Notes under the pieces: generated by a model
Told to the model about the DNA's origin: nothing
The model's database searches: none
What the model saw: the letters and a program-made list of their open reading frames with translations, nothing else
Shown here: piece by piece, positions 44,001 through 53,700 of the stretch
How positions within the stretch are numbered: position 1 is the stretch's first letter
Layout of the letters: every line of letters starts with the position of its first letter
Made by a program: the position numbers and the translations under genes
Source: Azotobacter paspali
Lineage (GTDB): Bacteria; Pseudomonadota; Gammaproteobacteria; Pseudomonadales; Pseudomonadaceae
DNA length: 64,000 nucleotides
Direction: 5' to 3' (one strand)
Assembly: GCF_042434745.1 (NCBI RefSeq)
Contig: NZ_JBHLSS010000136.1

Positions 44001-47000
44001 GCGAGTCGTCACGGTTGGCGACCATCGGCCACCTGGCGAACGCTAAACTGCAGATCCTCGCTAAGCCGGCATCGGGCCGGGCACCTGGAAAGACGAGCAT
44101 CAGCGATAGCGAACTGAAAAAGCGGATTGAGGCTTTTGTCAGCCAGGTTATCGCCAAGGTGACCCAGATTGATGCAGCAAAAATCCATCCGGCAGAGAAA
44201 TTCGAGGTCTATGGCTTTGATTCCATCATGGCGGTGGGCGTGACCAATGAGTTGGAAAAACACCTCGGCTCGCTGCCCAAAACCCTGCTGTTCGAGCATG
44301 TCAATATTGCCGGCATAGTCGAGCATTTCGCGGTGAAATACCGCGACAATTTTGTCGCAATGTTTGATAGTGGCGAACATCAGCCGGCGACTGCGCCTGG
44401 CATTCAAGCGATCCCAACCGGACAAGCCCCCGCTGAACCTGCATCGGCGCAGCCATTGCCGCTTAATCGTTTCGCCGCCGTCAACTTCAACGCCAACGGC
44501 CCGGCAGCGCCGAAAACTGTCCCCCTTGCGCCCGGTGAGCGGATCGAGGACAGCGAGCTGGATAACTATGTCGCAGTGATCGGTATTGGCGGTTATTACC
44601 CCAGGGCGGACAATATAGATGAGCTTTGGTGGAATCTGGCCAACGGTATCGATTGCATGAGCGATTTCCCCGAAGAGCGCTGGGACCACAGCAAGGTGTA
44701 TTACAGGAACCGCGAAGTACTGGGCAAGACCACCTGCATAAACGGCTCTTTTATTGAGGACGTTGATAAGTTCGACTACAGCTATTTCAAAATGCCTAAG
44801 GTCTACGCCGACCATATGTCGCCGGAAGTCAGGCTGTTCCTCCAGGCGGCGGTGCATACCTTTGAAGACGCCGGTTATTCCAAAGAGACCATGCTGAACC
44901 ATTATGACGGCGATGTTGGCGTGTTGCTTGGCACCATGAGCAACGATTACCACTACTATGGTTTCGAGAGCAACTTATTCCGCGGCTCGATGGCTTCCGG
45001 ATCGGGTATGGCGACCATTCCGATGACCGTGTCCTATTTCTACGGCCTGACGGGACCGAGCCTGTTTATCGACACCATGTGTTCGTCGTCTTCGACCTGC
45101 ATCCACACCGCCTGTCAGATGCTTAAACATGACGAGACCAAGATGGTGCTGGCCGGCGGCATCAATCTGATATACCACCCCTATACCATGGTGAATACTT
45201 CCCAGGGCAACTTTACATCGATCACCTCAAGGTCGGTCAACAGCTACGGGGTCGGCGCTGACGGTACGGTGATCGGCGAAGGGGTTGGTGCGGTACTGCT
45301 CAAGCGGTTGGATCGAGCGATTGCCGACCGAGATCAGATCTACGGTGTAATCAAGGGCTCGGCGATTACTAACGCCGGTGAGCGTAATGGCTTCAACGTG
45401 CCCAACCCGGATTTGCAAACTCTGGCGATCCGCCAAGCGATGGATCAGGCCAAAGTGCACCCATCCTCGATCTCCTATATCGAGGGCCATGGTTCGGGCA
45501 CTAAGCTGGGGGATCCGATCGAGGTGCTGGGGCTGAATAACGCGTTCCGCTGGGCTACCGACGACAAGCAGTTCTGTTATCTTGGTTCGATCAAGTCGAA
45601 TATTGGCCACCTGCTGGCAGCGTCGGGCATTGCCGGCTTGACCAAGATCTTGTTGCAGCTCAAGCATAGGCAGATCGCGCCGTCGATCCATTCGGGCCAG
45701 CTCAACCAAGATATCGACTTTATCGATACGCCATTCGTAGTGCCGCAGCAGTTGATGGAATGGCGTCAGCCGGAGCGGATCATCAACGGCCGCAAGCAGG
45801 TATTCCCGCGCCGGGCGGGCCTCACTTCGATTGCTGCCGGTGGCATGAACGCCCACATGATCGTCGAGGAATACCCAGTGCCGGCGGACAGCGCCGGGCA
45901 CATCCCAGATGATCACTTGACGTTTGTCTTCTCGGTGCACAAGCTGGCGGTGCTGGAGGAGAACCTGACAAGCTTCAGGGATTGGCTGGCGAGCAGCGAG
46001 GTGCCGCTGACGCAGATCGCCTATACCCTGCAGGTGGGCAAAAACAACCTACGCAACCGGCTGGCGATCCGCTGTTGCAGCCGGCAAGCGCTACTGGACG
46101 CTCTGGGCGATTGTATTGAGGGGCGTTATAGCTCCGACGCGGACAGCAAGATCTACTACCGCTTCAAGGAAAACGACGCAGCGCAGCCGCTGGACCGAGA
46201 CTCAGACGATCTGTTGGCGCCCTTGCTGGCCCAGTGGCTGGACGGCGATAACCAAGTCGATTGGGCCAGCCTGTATGTCCAACTGCCGATACGGATCAGC
46301 CTGCCGGTTTACCGTTTCGAGAAAATACGCTGCTGGTACACCGAGGAAGGTTACGAGTCGTCGATCCTCAACCCGCTGATGTTCAGAAACAAGCTGCATC
46401 CACTGGTAGCAGAGAATTGCTCAATTCTGCAGCCAGGGACGATGTTCCGCACCAATTTCGTCGAAGCGGAGCTGCTCGACTACCTTTATAACAGAAGGGG
46501 TGGTCGGCACTTCAGCTCTTTCAACTTTGCCGATGTAGCGCTGGCAATACCAGCGTTGGTGTCGCGGTTTGAGGGTTGCACGCTGTCGGTGTCCTGCGCC
46601 TTTGAATACTATATCGCCGACTGGACGACGGTGACCGGGCTGGAGTACCGGCTGCTCGAAATTGACAGCGGGCAGCTAGAGCTGGAGTTCGATTTCCGTC
46701 GCAACGATGAACGGCTCGCCAACCTGGGTTTTGCAGTGATTAACCCGCTGACCGGCGACGAGCCGCAACTACCGCAGCAGTTGCTGGACAATGCCAACGA
46801 GCTGTTCAATCGCCACAAGCTGCAAATGGGCCGCCAGTTGACTGCCGCCGAGGTTAGTCAGCGACTGGCGCAGGCTGGTTATGATTTTGCCCCCTACCTC
46901 GACAACGAGGGCGAACTGACGATCGGCCACAGCGGCTTGTTGCTGGAGGGACGGCCGCCGGTTAACCGCCACAATCATTACGCCGACAACCTTCAACTGT

Positions 47001-47656
47001 CGCCCTACCTGGCAACGACCATCGATAAAGCGTGTTACCTGTTACTGGATGAGCTGGGGCTGCAGCAAGGCCGGGTCATAGTGCGCAATATCGAGCAGCT
47101 TTGCTGCTACGACATACCAGCAGGCCGCTTTTCGGTGATCCTCTCGGAGATTGGGCTGAGCGATGACGAGCTGTCGCTCAGCTTATTGGTGCTCGATAGG
47201 CAGGCGCAGATCTGCGTCAAAGCGGACAGAGTAAGCCTGCATCTCGAAGAGCAGGAGCTGACGAGAATCAATCGCGATCATTACTTGCTGGCCAAGGCAG
47301 TCGCAGCAGCCAATATACCGGCAGCTGTTATCGCTCGGCCGCTGCTTGAGCCGACGGGCCAGCCTGCCGCAGCCAGGGTGGAAGAGCAGGGCGCTGAGCC
47401 GCGGGCCGACGATAGCGGACCCGGTCTCGGCGAACGAATCCTTGCTTTTATCCAACAAGAGCTGCGGGACAAGCTGGGTTTTGCGGCACAGGAGATTGGT
47501 GAGTCGACCCAGGTGCATGATCTGGGGCTGGATTCAATTATGGTACTGCAACTGACCGATAGCGTGAACAAACGCTTCGGTACAAAACTGATGCCTGATT
47601 TGTTTTATGAAAAACAGCAGCTTGGCAAGCTGGTCGCAAGTCTGGAAGTCATCTAA
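35066..47656 (+). CDS. rhiE: trans-AT PKS RhiE-like: DH*-ACP / KS-KR-ACP / KS-DH-KR-ACP / KS-B-ACP
   Basis: This is a 4196-residue synthase with a GTG start. Residues 1-35 are a docking helix segment pairing with the RhiD tail. A divergent double-hotdog domain (50-310) keeps His67 but lacks the family Gly and Pro, and has Asn232 where DH has Asp; that pattern marks enoyl-isomerases rather than dehydratases. It is followed by an ACP (Ser364, in LGLES). Next come KS (450-875, Cys617), KR (1029-1519) and ACP (Ser1575). Then KS (1649-2069, Cys1811), DH (2260-2552, HRIGDQLIFPG), KR (2569-2982) and ACP (Ser3053). The last module is KS (3168-3605, Cys3339, EGHGSGT), a B domain (about 3770-4075) and ACP (Ser4157). 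KS-B-ACP is the branching module that adds malonyl to the beta-carbon of an enoyl thioester, giving the delta-lactone of rhizoxin. The KR module before it supplies the C7-OH that closes the lactone. Confidence 0.92.
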   Translation: MDSRIRVLHRKIQREEISVEEAAREFEKIRASYRRDGAERVIQAPPATEPPIAAAVYHYDEPYLRDHQFNKRRILLGLTYASLALEHGLGQLADGEALQLKKLTFAAPIALAEGEQLEVAIRTPHREGPVFEAVCRNSPLAPWRPMASGELSAVTARRRQVDPAKLMAGMTAVEPLASIYQISEQIHIGDSYRTLEALYQRQNGGEALSRVALAASETAGSRHYSLHPLLINSAFLTVIPLLTGEQLDSNFIPFGIKSLILHRSQVPATGWISTRLVKNSGELVLFDAELYSDDGALIAEFSACSLKRVRDSRLVDGERQRDSEIPCSSEGIEEYLLAQLQALGASQIGKKQRYRNLMDLGLESVQLVNLAGRIASAAAIELGPTVFFEYPSIAELATFLWQEYRAAFTPLVAGRSETTDATPVVETSAAAEPAACRPGGAFIDSDRQQDIAIIGMQGRFGEADDLDLFWRNIWQGRELIKEVPADHWDVAPWFDADPEAHDKTYSKWGSFIDDIDKFDADFFHMSRREAQWMDPQVRLLLQSAYATAENAGVIKQLRGTHTGVFIGSCFNEYVDKITELGLPMDPYIATGSGTIAANRISFWFDFKGPSLMFNTACSSSLVALHAACVSLRNGECEMAFVGGSNLLLSSWHYRYFSTIRALSPTGRCHTFDARADGYVPGECVATLLLKPLAKALADGDPIHGVIKGSAALHGGYTPSLTSPSVAGEENVIVHAWQNAGIDPRSLSYIEAHGTGTKLGDPIEINALKRAFARYTDDCGFCHIGSVKANIGHAEGAAGIAGVLKVLQQMKHHQLPALGHFKQQNPHIKLEDSPLVIDREGCDWPDQIAPRRAGVSSFGFSGTNAHVVLEEYREQREFATHQGEMVLAPLSARNEQRLQEQAVRLLEHLTQQTPDLAALAYTLQTGREAMATRAIFMADSHEQLQQQLQALIAGEPGVDFGVASMTAEEALAAGDTRQLAALWLAGAEEEEEFDWARLYGEGPHPARIGLPGYAFARERYWLEASTATARQRETAVAETTVATYTEQWREVDELEPGAQIERLICLLGEPRLRQQLVREIHALSPQTKLVFIAADNSNGRDDDGHYRIAADDPQQLQEGLQQALSAYGESRVLYLWSMDDRRWISDNSAIVALLKAMAATAAPIDRLLLAGRAGDALERCYLESWIGIERSLDAIIAHCPVEVAIDLPESTGDDSRWLRRLWLQLSGEAAGSRLYQGERAFQPMLTPTHADPAVEPLALEQMNTLLVTGGLGKLGLLLARELSSRAKRRSDGKLNLILNGRSPLSATKQARLDNLRHDKCRIFYLQADCADRQAMAAALAEVLPQSGPIDGVIHAAGLKARGSLFDNSQADCDAVLNAKVKATLVLDELLAEQPLALICYFSSSSAMLGDMGACSYAMANRFQQAYGLYVQAGRAQRVVTINWPLWRNGGMAVGEQESTGFYLKSSGQRMLESVEGLTLLRQIIASDANQMLVLAGEPERLQQLVAKINYPAEKARAKTIAANPMTNRPRSRPELKGLSLEQSLLWDLRDLASRPLNAERHTLGEDTNLADFGFDSISLAEYAGLLSRHFSLKLTPELFFSHSTLAKVAVYLLAQHRQAVEAYYRSEVINATDQSPMPATGVASMSDASTIAIIGISGRFPGARNTDELWRLLVEGRDMVSEIPADRYDWRDYYGDPREDPGKTTCIWMGSVPGIGEFDPMFFEISPREAKTLDPRQRLLLQESWNALEDAGVGPRHLEAQRIGMFVGVEEGDFQRLASEESLTSGHNGILASRLAYFLNLTGPTMAINTACSSALVALHQAALSLRNNECEMAIVAGVNLIFSPDAFIGMTQAGMLSPDGKCFTFDRRANGMVPGEAVCCVVLKALAWAEAEGDRIYGVLRGSGINYDGKTNGITAPSGVSQQRLLEDVYRRAGINTETVEYIVTHGTGTQLGDPVEINALNDAFRGNKPGHCALTSTKTNFGHTFAASGLVSVISLLLAFRHETIPASLHCEQENDYIRWRQSPFYVNKTNKAWPRAGRDSERLGAVSAFGMSGTNAHVVLESYSCEGDSSPFRRPCYLLVLSAKTAEALREKVEQLSAALEQGGYRDNQLPSISYTLLEGRHQFRHRLALVAADLEEALYSLQQYLAGERRPNLFAGKVDREFSAQKTTGRYINQLLDDSCNAGEGEIRELLFGLADFYRQGYDIDGRRLFVAAQQGAHVVPSRLPLPGYPFAREHHWPEIRRRRQQPASLASQSMDRLHPLVHRNISTLAMQRFVSSFNGRETFLADHRIGDQLIFPGIAYLELAREAIVRASELPPQQVTLQNMVWLRPLAFSVAGGNSEVELYCELAVNSNDSLSFKIYSLNGGTEQLHAQGDAQLAAIAALPPQAVDLSRLATRCNLGERSHDSLYRDFETMGVRYGVTFRAGRQIRIGRDLVIGQLSGEALDPGMDGVLLPPGLLDSALHIATSLGTWRQGAVAPVLPFALESLRLYGSVEQALKTGPLTVIAAYSEGQVGSAVEKIDLQICNDAGECLVQLDGFSSRKIGGELQSVQAEVMTESDKALSSLICTPLWQPLDSPGELLPADAKLQLLLLGLPEAVVDGVRGQFGNRVSILPGAPGENGAATYRAAALSLFECLQQLVGGNSSGYLQLFVGQGQDDLRLTALDAMLKTAMIENCELKARLVAADPEMGDEAMIRVIGEQSRYHSNELVRIFASGSLYGRQWRGLDPRPAQQNEAMPFRNGGTYAITGGAGGLALIFAEQIVGSCRNPVLYLAGRSAVTQQLKQKIDRLQGLGAQVHYQALDVSNAAAVRQWIDRIYAEQGSLHGVIHSAGVIRDSMIINKSASEFEQVLAPKVAGIEALDQAINERPLDFLVCCSSQAAMGNLGQADYAAANAYMDAFMHYRQNLAAGGKRKGRSLSINWPLWRDGGMRLTSVIERQMRQQFGIAPMPVEVGIKSLQQLLTGSVSAQGWVIYGESSRLATIGHLANAKLQILAKPASGRAPGKTSISDSELKKRIEAFVSQVIAKVTQIDAAKIHPAEKFEVYGFDSIMAVGVTNELEKHLGSLPKTLLFEHVNIAGIVEHFAVKYRDNFVAMFDSGEHQPATAPGIQAIPTGQAPAEPASAQPLPLNRFAAVNFNANGPAAPKTVPLAPGERIEDSELDNYVAVIGIGGYYPRADNIDELWWNLANGIDCMSDFPEERWDHSKVYYRNREVLGKTTCINGSFIEDVDKFDYSYFKMPKVYADHMSPEVRLFLQAAVHTFEDAGYSKETMLNHYDGDVGVLLGTMSNDYHYYGFESNLFRGSMASGSGMATIPMTVSYFYGLTGPSLFIDTMCSSSSTCIHTACQMLKHDETKMVLAGGINLIYHPYTMVNTSQGNFTSITSRSVNSYGVGADGTVIGEGVGAVLLKRLDRAIADRDQIYGVIKGSAITNAGERNGFNVPNPDLQTLAIRQAMDQAKVHPSSISYIEGHGSGTKLGDPIEVLGLNNAFRWATDDKQFCYLGSIKSNIGHLLAASGIAGLTKILLQLKHRQIAPSIHSGQLNQDIDFIDTPFVVPQQLMEWRQPERIINGRKQVFPRRAGLTSIAAGGMNAHMIVEEYPVPADSAGHIPDDHLTFVFSVHKLAVLEENLTSFRDWLASSEVPLTQIAYTLQVGKNNLRNRLAIRCCSRQALLDALGDCIEGRYSSDADSKIYYRFKENDAAQPLDRDSDDLLAPLLAQWLDGDNQVDWASLYVQLPIRISLPVYRFEKIRCWYTEEGYESSILNPLMFRNKLHPLVAENCSILQPGTMFRTNFVEAELLDYLYNRRGGRHFSSFNFADVALAIPALVSRFEGCTLSVSCAFEYYIADWTTVTGLEYRLLEIDSGQLELEFDFRRNDERLANLGFAVINPLTGDEPQLPQQLLDNANELFNRHKLQMGRQLTAAEVSQRLAQAGYDFAPYLDNEGELTIGHSGLLLEGRPPVNRHNHYADNLQLSPYLATTIDKACYLLLDELGLQQGRVIVRNIEQLCCYDIPAGRFSVILSEIGLSDDELSLSLLVLDRQAQICVKADRVSLHLEEQELTRINRDHYLLAKAVAAANIPAAVIARPLLEPTGQPAAARVEEQGAEPRADDSGPGLGERILAFIQQELRDKLGFAAQEIGESTQVHDLGLDSIMVLQLTDSVNKRFGTKLMPDLFYEKQQLGKLVASLEVI

Positions 47657-47736
47657 AGGCGATTGACTGGATCTGAGGCTTTGGCCCGGCAAGCAATACC
47701 GCCAGGCGAACCAGGACGGTAAAGGCATTCGGAACA

Positions 47737-50700
47737 ATGAAAAAAACAACTGCAAACAGTTCAAATGATATCCCCCTACCCAACCAGCGGCGCACCGGCC
47801 AATGGCAGGCGGCGCAGCAACGGACCCAGAGGCAGATCGGCGATAGCGTAGAAAGTAACGCCAGATCGCAACCGGAGGCCGGCAAGGTGGCGATTGTCGG
47901 TTTTTCCGGACGATTTCCCGGCGCCAACAATACCGAGGAATTTTGGCGGCTGTTGGTGGAGGGGCGCTCGGAAATCAGCGAGTTCCCTTATTGGGATCTG
48001 CCGGGCATTGCCGAACGCCGTCACCTGCGGGAAGAGTTTGCTTGCCTGGGCGGTTTTATCAAGGATCCAATAGCATTCGACGCCGATTTCTTCAAGATCT
48101 CCATTCGCGAAGCCGAGGCGATGGATCCTCAGCACCGTGTGGTGCTGGAGCAGACCTGGGCAGCCTTTGAAGACGCGGGGATCTGCCCGCAAAGCCTGCG
48201 CGGCAGCGATACCGGGGTTTATATCGGCATATCCTCCGCCGACTATAACGGCCTGTTGGCCCGCTCGGCGGGCAGCGCTCACGACGCCACCGGCAACGCC
48301 CACTCGATCATCGCTAACCGCATTTCTTACCTGTTCGATTTTCACGGCCCCAGCGCGCCGATCGATACAGCCTGCTCAAGTTCGCTGGTGGCGGTGCACA
48401 AGGCGGCGCAGTCTATCCTTAACGGCGACTGCGTGGTGGCGGTCGTCGGCGGAGTCAATCTCTGTTTTGAACCTATGGTATTTATCGGTGCCGCCAAGGC
48501 GGGCATGCTGAGCCCCGAGGGACGTTGCAAAACCTTTTCCGCCGATGCCGACGGCTATGTGCGGGGCGAAGGCGTAGGGGTGTTAATCCTCAAGGACTAC
48601 CGGCAAGCGCTGGCCGATGGCGACAATATTGTGGCGACCATTATCGGCTCGGCGGAAAACCATGGCGGACACGCTAATTCGCTGACCGCGCCTAATCCCA
48701 GGGCCCAGGCCGATCTGATCAAACAGGCCTGCCGGGGTATCGACATCAACAGCATAGGTTATATCGAGGTCCACGGCACAGGCACCCGCCTGGGGGATCC
48801 GATCGAGATCAGCGGGCTTAAGCAGGCCTTTGCCGAGCTGGGCGGCAGCGGCGAGCGGCGTTGTTACCTCGGCTCGGTGAAAACCAATATCGGCCATCTC
48901 GAATCCGCTGCCGGCATTGCTGGGGTGATCAAGACATTGCTGACCCTCAAGCATGGTTATCTGCCCAAGAGCCTGCACAGCGAGCAGTTCAATCCCTATA
49001 TCAATCTAGCCGGCAGCCCGTTCGAGGTGTTGCAGGAAGGGCGAGAGTGGCCGCAGCAGCCCGATAGTCGCGGCGAAACTCCGCCCCGTCGCGCCGGCGT
49101 CAGTTCGTTCGGTTTTGGCGGCGCCAATGCCCACGTGGTGCTGGAGGCGGCTGAGCCTCCGGCCGGCGTTACTGCGCAAGGGAGCGCTGCGACGATCTTT
49201 CCGCTCTCGGCAAGGACCCCCGAAGCGCTCAAGTCACGGGTTGAACAATTAATCGGCTTTATAGAATGGCAGCCTCGGCTTGTGTTGCCGGATTTGGCCG
49301 CCAGCTTGCAACTGGGCCGCGAGGCGATGGAATACCGGTTGGCGATAGCAGCGGAAAGTCGAGGCAGCCTGCTGTTCCAGCTTGAACACTACCTTGCCAG
49401 CAGCGACGGCCAGGGTGGTGAACCTGCCAGCGACATAGCGGCGGGCGAGGCGCTCCGGGCGCTGCAACAACAGGATCGCGACACCTTACTAGCGTTATGG
49501 CGCCGGGGTGAAACCGTCGACTGGCAACAGTTTTATCAAGATGGCCGCGCGCGGCGAATCCCGCTGCCAACCTATCCATTCAGCCGTGAAGTTTACTGGA
49601 TCAGCGATGCTCCGGCGATCAAGCGCGTTGGCGAACCGGTGCTACACCCTCTAGTGCAGCGCAATACCTCGGACCTGGCAGGACAACGTTTCAGCAGCCG
49701 ATTTGATGGCAATGAATTCTTTTTTGACGAACACCGAGTCAACGGCCTGAAGATCCTGCCTGGGGTGGCCTACCTGGAAATGGCCAGAGCTGCGATCGAG
49801 CTGTCGCTCGCCGGCGATGAGGCGCTGGTCCGGTTGAAGAATATCGCCTGGCAGCAACCGATGCGCCATGATGGTGGCGAGCTGGCAATCGATATCGAGC
49901 TGGCGGAGCAAGACAATGGCGAGATCCAGTTCGAGATTCTCGGCGCTACCGCCGATGGCCCAAGCTATTGTCACGGCGTGGCATTGGTCGGCGCCGCCGA
50001 GACCATACCGCAGCTGGATCTGCCAGCAATTACCGCCGCCACCATGGAGCAACGATTGGAGCCACAGCAGTGCTACCAGATCTTCGGCGAGATGGGACTG
50101 GACTATGGCGACCACTTCCGTGGGATCAGCGAATTGCAGATTGGTAATGGCCAAGTGCTAGCCAAATTGACGTTGCCTTGCAAGCCTGCCGAAGCAGGTG
50201 ACCGTGGCGAGCCGCTGCGTCTGCCTCCCGGCCTGCTCGACTCGGCGTTGCAGGCGGCGTTGGGGCTGGCGTTGCTGGATCCGGCTCAGCCGGACTCCAG
50301 TCGGCAGCCACTGGCACCCTTTGCGCTAGACGGGGTAATTTTCGGTGACCTGAACCTACTCAGCAATCATTGCCATGCTTGGGTGCGTTATGCTGCTAAT
50401 CACCAACAGGGACGGATCAACAAGTTGGATGTGGATCTCTGCGACGCCCAGGGTAGGGTGGCGCTGCGTCTGCTAGGCTTTTCGTCAAGAAGACTCAATA
50501 GCGGCCAGGCTAAATCGCTGACAATGACACCGGTCTGGAGGGATAAAGAGCCGCGCCAGGACGGTGAGCGACGTTATAGCCGGCAATTGATCCTGTTGGC
50601 GGGTAATCAACAAATTGCACTGGACAAACTGGCGGACCGCTGCCGGGAGCTGGCAACGGAGGATCGGCAGATCAACATCGAGCGATTGCCTGCCGTTGCT

Positions 50701-53700
50701 GATGATCCAGCCGTCGCGCTGCAATCCTTAGCCGGCTTTCTGCTTGGCTATCTGAAAGAATGTCGGTCGGACAGCTTAGTGCAGTTGGTCCTGTCTGAGC
50801 CTGATAATGGACTACAACTAATCGCCCCAGTCTTCACCTCGCTGCAGGCTTTGCTAAAGACCGCCAAAAACGAAGGGCTGATCGCTGCCGCTCAGTCAAT
50901 CGAGATGGCTGGGATTAACTCACCGGAGTTGTTGGCGGAGCTGTTGATCAAAAATAGCCGTCAGGATGATGAGCGGGTTCGTTACCAGGGCGGTCTCGGG
51001 ACCAGGCATCAGCGCCAGGTGGCGTCCTGGCGGAAAATTGCGTTGGCCGCCACCGGAATCGCGCCATGGCGCGCCGGCGGGATTTACCTGCTGACCGGCG
51101 GCGTAGGCGGTCTAGGGTTGTTGTTGGCCGAAACCATTGCCCGGGAAGCGCGTGGCGCCAAGTTGATCCTGGTCAACCGCTCAGCCGGCCAGCTGTCGCC
51201 TAAAACTGCCGGGCGGATCGCTAATATCAAAGCGCTGGGCACTGAGGTGCGGCTTGAGGCGCTGGATGTGGCCGATCGGACCGCTGTCGACGAGCTGATC
51301 GTACGATGCGAGCGGGAGCTTGGCGGTATCAATGGGATCTTCCATTGCGCTGGTCTTATTCGGGACAGCCTGCTCAACAACAAGAGCAAGGCCGATCTGG
51401 CGGCGGTGCTGACTCCCAAGGTGGCGGGAGCCCTGAATCTGGATCGGGCCAGCGCCCACTTGGCGCTGGACTGCTTTGTATTGTTCTCGTCGGTTTCCGC
51501 GGTGATCGGCAATCCCGGCCAGGGCGACTATGCGCTGGCCAACGCCTTTATGGACGAGTTTGCCGGCTGGCGTAACCGCCAGATAACCACGGGCCGCCGC
51601 CATGGCCGCACGGTGGCGGTTAACTGGCCGTTGTGGCGTAACGGCGGTATGCAGATCGATCCTCAACGCGAGCAACTGATGGTTGAGCAGACCGGCATCC
51701 AGCCTTTGAGTGATCACGGCGGCCTAGAGCTGCTACGCCGGGCGCTTACCAATGCCAACGTGCCTGAGCGATTGATGGTTCTGGAAGGGGATACAGCCAA
51801 GATCAAGGCGTTTATCGCTGGTCAGTGCCATGAGCCGGTAGCGGTTATGTTTGATGAGCCGGAAGCAGCTGAGCAGCCTGCCGCGCCGATGGCGCGAGCC
51901 CCGGTCGAAGAGTTTCCGCCAGCGGTAAGCGTCAATAGCGAGTCAGCGGACGGCGATCTGACCGGGCCGGCGATTCGCCATTTCAAGCAACTGCTGTCGA
52001 AAACACTCAGGCGGCCTATGGAAAAAATCGCCAACGACGGCTCCTTCGAGCGATACGGGGTTGACTCAATTATTCTCGCAGAGCTAACCGCCAAACTGGA
52101 ACAGAGTTTTGGCTCGCTACCCAATACCCTGTTATACGAATATCAGACGGTGCGCGAACTGAGCGAGTACTTTATCAAAAATCACCGCAATGCGTTGCAG
52201 CGGCTGGTGCTTAGCGAACCGGCTAATCGGCGGACGACCGCTAATAACGTAGAGAAGGTAAAGGTAGAGGGTGCGGAGCAGCTATCCCAGCGCAAGCGTC
52301 GCCACCGAACTACACAGCGAGACACATTGTCAGTGGCCAGCCAAAACCGCGAACTGGCGATCGTCGGCCTAAGCGGGCGCTACCCCGGCGCCGAAGATTT
52401 GGAGACGTTTTGGCGCAGGCTGGCCGGCGGCGAAGACCTAATTAGCGAAGTGCCCACGGAGCGCTGGGACCATCAGGCTTATTTTGATGAACAACGCGAC
52501 CGTTTTGACAAAACCTATTGCAAATGGGGCGGTTTTCTCGACGGGATCGAGGACTTTGACCCGCTGTTTTTCAACCTATCGCCCCGGGAAGCGGAAATCA
52601 TCAACCCCAACGACCGGCTGTTCCTCGAAACTTGCTGGAACCTATTGGAAAGCGCCGGGATCACCAGGCAACGGTTGAAACAGCAGTATCGCCAGCAGGT
52701 TGGGGTGTTTGTCGGTGTGATGTACCAACAGTATCAAGCATTTGAGGCAGATCTCGTCAGGGAGTCGCTGGTGTCGGTGGCCTCCTACAGCGCGATTGCC
52801 AACCGGGTATCTTATTTCTTTGATTTTCAGGGGCCGAGCTTGGCGATAGACACTATGTGCTCATCATCAATCTCAGCGATCCATGCCGCTAGCGAGGCTC
52901 TACACAACGGCGACTGTCGGCTGGCTATCGCCGGCGGCGTCAACCTGACGCTGCATCCGAAAAAATATATCGGCCTGAGTATCGGTAAGGTGCTCGGCAG
53001 CCACATCAGCAGCCGCAGCTTTGCCGATGGCGACGGTTACCTGCCGGCGGAGGGGGTCGGCGCGGTTTTGCTTAAGACTCTGACCGACGCCGAACGCGAT
53101 GGAGATCAAATCCTCGCGGTGATCAAGTCGACCGCCACCAACCATGGTGGCCATACCCATGGCTTTTCGGTGCCCAACGCCAAGGCGCAGGCGGCGCTGA
53201 TCGACAGCAATTTCAAGCGAGCGGGGATTGATCCGCGCACCATCAGTTATGTCGAGTCGGCGGCCAACGGTTCAGCGATGGGCGACGCCATTGAGCTGAG
53301 TGCGCTGAATCAGATCTTCAGCCAAGCCGGCGTTGTCAATCAATCCTGTGCAATCGGCTCGGTCAAGTCGAATATCGGCCATGCCGAGGCGGCTTCGGGC
53401 ATGTCCCAGCTCAGCAAGCTGGTATTACAACTGCAACACCGACAGCTGGCACCGTCTCTGTTGCTCGGCCCGCTTAATCCCAAGCTGAACTTTGGCAACT
53501 CCCCTTTTGTGCTGCAACGCGAGCTGGGCGATTGGCTCCAGCCAGTGATCGAGATAGACGGAATTAGCCGACAATGTCCACGCCGGGCGTCCCTCAGCGC
53601 CTTTGGCGCCGGCGGCTCCAATGCCCACCTGATCATCGAGGAATACCAGAGGCATGAGGAAACGGCGGCTGATGTGGCGCAGGTCGAGGACGGCGTTCTC

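Noticed and set aside
44009..44953. 314-residue open frame on the - strand within rhiE
   Set aside because: It is antisense to KS and ACP code whose motifs are intact; its translation has no recognisable domain. Long antisense frames are common in GC-rich PKS genes.
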